A stretch of DNA of 64,000 nucleotides. It comes from Edaphobacter lichenicola (GTDB lineage: Bacteria > Acidobacteriota > Terriglobia > Terriglobales > Acidobacteriaceae). Positions 62,272 to 64,000 of this stretch are shown here, in pieces. The notes under the pieces are model-generated. The model did no database searches, was not told the origin of the DNA, and saw nothing but the letters and a program-made list of their open reading frames with translations. Numbering within the stretch: the first letter of the stretch is position 1; each line of letters opens with the position of its first letter. Location: the NCBI RefSeq assembly GCF_014201315.1, contig NZ_JACHDY010000001.1:1409123-1473122 (forward strand), given 5' to 3'. The translations under genes were made by a program, and so were the position numbers.

Positions 62272-62889
62272 CTACTCGTCGACGACCTTGTCGACCTTGG
62301 AGAACTCGATCTCGACCGGAGTCGAGCGGCCAAAGATGCTGACCATAACCTTGAGGGTCTGCTTGTCCTCGTTGATATCGTCGACCGCGCCGGTGAAGTT
62401 GGCGAAGGGGCCTTCGTTGATGCGAACCTGCTCGCCCTTCTCGTACTTGACCTTCATGGTCGGCTTGTTGCCTGCGGTCTCGGTGCGGAAGAGGATGGAG
62501 CTGACCTCCTGCTCCGAGAGCGCGACCGGGTTGTCGCCGGTGCCCAGAAAGCCGGTGACGCGCGGCGTGTTCTTGATCACATGCCACAGGTCGTTATCGA
62601 GATCCATCTCGACCAGAACGTAGCCAGGCAGGAAGACGCGCTCGATGGTGTACTTCTTGCCGTTGCGCAGCTCGGTGACCGGCTCGGTCGGAATCATGAT
62701 GCGGCCGATGCGGTTCTGCAGACCGAAGGCGGTGATGCGGCTTTCGAGGGACTCACGCACCTTGCGCTCGAAGCCCGAGTAGGCGTGAATGATGTACCAC
62801 TTGAAGTTCTCATTGACCGGTGGAGCGAGCTGCTCAGAGGGATCTCCCTGAGGATTCTGCTCTTCCGGATTTTGCTCTTCTGCCGCCAT
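62272..62889 (-). CDS. nusG: Transcription termination/antitermination protein NusG
   Basis: The product has 205 residues from ATG 62889 (AAAGG upstream). A longer in-frame start at 62946 or 62910 exists; 62889 gives the shortest common form. An acidic Gln/Asn-rich start precedes KWYIIHAYSGFERKVRESLESR. NGN-domain VFLPGYVLVEMDLDN and the KOW motif (FEKGEQVRINEGPFANFTG type) follow. NusG links RNA polymerase to Rho or the ribosome. Confidence 0.95.
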   Translation of the reverse strand: MAAEEQNPEEQNPQGDPSEQLAPPVNENFKWYIIHAYSGFERKVRESLESRITAFGLQNRIGRIMIPTEPVTELRNGKKYTIERVFLPGYVLVEMDLDNDLWHVIKNTPRVTGFLGTGDNPVALSEQEVSSILFRTETAGNKPTMKVKYEKGEQVRINEGPFANFTGAVDDINEDKQTLKVMVSIFGRSTPVEIEFSKVDKVVDE

Positions 62890-62952
62890 CGTTGTGCCTT
62901 TTTCACGCATCGTGTACTTCTCTCTACCGCTATTGCTCGGAATCAAATCTCT

Positions 62953-63213
62953 TTAGTGCTGGGTCAGATGGTGCAGCAACGCTTCGATCGCCCGGCCGAT
63001 GATGTTGTCCACCAGCCAGAAGTAGGCGGCGAAGATGAAGACGGTGACCAGGACAACGATCGTAGTCGATTGAACCTCTGCGCGCGAAGGCGAGATCACC
63101 TTGCGCATCTCGCTGCGAACATCCTTGAGGAACTCGCCGAGACGTGCTGGCTGCGACTTCAACTGCTGCAATCCGGTGCTGGGCTGTTCGGTTACCGCTA
63201 TTGTCTTGGCCAT
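62953..63213 (-). CDS. secE: Protein translocase subunit SecE
   Basis: The product has 86 residues: a polar N-terminus, the conserved FLKDVRSEMRKVISPSRAEV amphipathic segment and one membrane helix (VVLVTVFIFAAYFWLVDNIIG). This is the single-helix type of SecE that stabilises SecY. It is the usual neighbour of nusG, 63 nt upstream of it. Confidence 0.95.
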   Translation of the reverse strand: MAKTIAVTEQPSTGLQQLKSQPARLGEFLKDVRSEMRKVISPSRAEVQSTTIVVLVTVFIFAAYFWLVDNIIGRAIEALLHHLTQH

Positions 63214-63278
63214 AGTACTGCCTCAATCTTCGTGGTGCGTTGTGGTGTCTGTTCCCGGACTTGAGGGACCGGGCAAAC

Positions 63279-63354
63279 TGGCGGGGGAGCTCGGATTCGA
63301 ACCGAGAAGTTCGGTTTTGGAGACCGACAGTTTAACCGTTGAGCTTACTCCCCC
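63279..63354 (-). tRNA. trnW: tRNA-Trp (CCA anticodon)
   Basis: A 76-nt cloverleaf reads on the minus strand. Acceptor GGGGGAG pairs with CTCCCCC, the anticodon stem-loop TCGGT-CTCCAAA-ACCGA has anticodon CCA, the T arm is CTCGG-TTCGAAT-CCGAG, discriminator G, and the 3' CCA is encoded. It sits between rpmG and secE, the usual place for tRNA-Trp in this gene cluster. Confidence 0.97.
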
Positions 63355-63402
63355 AGTGGTGCGGAGTGAGACCTTCGCCTCACCCCAGAATCCGGCTGGA
63401 GA

Positions 63403-63552
63403 CTACTTCGTTTCCTTGTGGTCCGTGTGCTTCCGGCAGGTGTTGCAGAACTTCGAGAACTCGAGGCGACCCGTCGTCGTCTTCTTGTTCTTCGTGGTGG
63501 AGTAGTTCCGGTTCTTGCAATCCGGGCACTGAAGAGTAATGATCTCGCGCAT
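63403..63552 (-). CDS. rpmG: 50S ribosomal protein L33
   Basis: The product has 49 residues: [19 protein letters not shown], then [18 protein letters not shown]. Four cysteines in two CxxC pairs mark the zinc-binding (C+) form. ATG 63552 follows AAGGAGAA at about 7 nt. Confidence 0.97.
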   Translation of the reverse strand: MREIITLQCPDCKNRNYSTTKNKKTTTGRLEFSKFCNTCRKHTDHKETK

Positions 63553-63797
63553 TGTTGATTTCTCCTTCTAACGTGGCCAGCCACCTCGGCTGGCAAGCAG
63601 CGTAGTGACACGCCGCGACACAGGGCAATGGCCCCTGCAACCAAATCCTGATTGTGAGACGGAAGAAAAGCGGTCAGGCCACGCTCGTCCTCTCAAATTA
63701 TCTCTTAAAACAGTGTTTCAGGAAAGCCATAGCTCCGAACTGTCAGAACGATGGTCGCCAAATAGAACAAGGAGGCAATAAAACCACTAAAACGTTT

Positions 63798-63822
63798 GGC
63801 GGCAGGAACCGTTCCCGCCGCC
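63798..63822 (-). terminator. Putative terminator of tuf
   Basis: GGCGGCaGGAAC and GTTCCcGCCGCC form a strong hairpin about 14 nt after the tuf stop. On the minus strand it is followed by AAACGTTTTAGTGGTTTT, a modest T run. The rest of the gap to rpmG has no ORF. Confidence 0.55.
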
Positions 63823-63835
63823 GACGTTCGAATAA

Positions 63836-64000
63836 TTACTTGATGATCTCGCTGATGGTGCCTGCTCCGACGGTGCGTCCGCCTTCGCGGATAGCGAAGC
63901 GCAGACCCTTCTCCATCGCGACTGGCGTGTGCAGCGTGATCTCCAGCTGGATGTTATCGCCGGGCATGCACATCTCGGTGCCTGCAGGAAGCTTCGCCGA
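63836..64000 (-). CDS. tuf: Elongation factor Tu (C-terminal end, gene runs off the window)
   Basis: The 54 visible residues end [26 protein letters not shown] followed by TAA, the canonical EF-Tu domain 3 end; [18 protein letters not shown] precedes. The 5' part lies beyond 64000. It is followed in transcription order by rpmG, tRNA-Trp and secE. Confidence 0.97.
   Translation of the reverse strand, partial: SAKLPAGTEMCMPGDNIQLEITLHTPVAMEKGLRFAIREGGRTVGAGTISEIIK

Overview
The window is one contiguous stretch of a GC-rich bacterial chromosome with the character of Acidobacteriota, most likely family Acidobacteriaceae (Granulicella, Edaphobacter and Terriglobus type). The evidence is a ~1200-residue Oar-like TonB-dependent receptor, a VWFA-related protein of the acidobacterial type, several PEP-CTERM proteins, small acidobacterial-style envelope proteins, and intergenic repeat families. 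No phage, IS transposase, CRISPR array or rRNA gene was seen. The assignment is inferred from gene content only.

Layout. 1-6200: the end of an unidentified gene, a membrane-anchored TPR protein, GTP-dependent PEP carboxykinase, a HugZ-like heme/FMN-fold protein, and a divergent TetR/SDR pair whose shared promoter carries two palindromic operators. 6300-12000: an Oar-like TonB receptor divergent from an MFS exporter fused to a monooxygenase-like tail. 12200-17900: a PEP-CTERM protein, 2-oxoglutarate dehydrogenase E1, an outer-membrane-lipoprotein-carrier-like protein, a cold-shock protein and cytidylate kinase. 17900-25400: a winged-helix-like protein with a ~400-residue low-complexity tail, a decayed mutL tail beside an orphan gene, pstS, mutL and another PEP-CTERM gene. 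25400-37900: pyruvate kinase, YihY, a thioredoxin-like protein, a VWFA protein, two c-di-GMP enzymes, an esterase, small proteins and a ROK kinase. 37900-46800: small membrane proteins, DUF418, pentapeptide, DinB and SRPBCC proteins, two PEP-CTERM genes, a PEP-CTERM remnant and a Tat-exported vanadium-haloperoxidase-like enzyme.

47000-64000 is the transcription/translation block on the minus strand: tuf (partial), rpmG, tRNA-Trp, secE, nusG, rplK, then rplA, rplJ, rplL, rpoB, rpoC, closed by a strong terminator with a UUCG loop. The usually contiguous rplK-rplA pair is split by about 3 kb holding three plus-strand genes (DoxX-like, DUF4166-like, radical SAM). rplA has its own plausible promoter. 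RpoB carries an eight-cysteine insertion and L10 an Ala/Glu-rich tail.

The strongest system-level observation is that three of the four intact PEP-CTERM genes, which are unlinked to each other, have a sigma-54 type -24/-12 element (TGGC-N8-TGC) at nearly the same distance (about 50 nt) before the start codon. Each also has a 12-bp GCA-N5-TTGC motif further upstream. This suggests a scattered RpoN-dependent PEP-CTERM regulon whose sorting enzyme and activator lie outside the window. Other items worth attention are a covarying hairpin repeat family around 43.5-46.8 kb, a GTGGTG-rich intergenic repeat in two copies, and the mutL relic.
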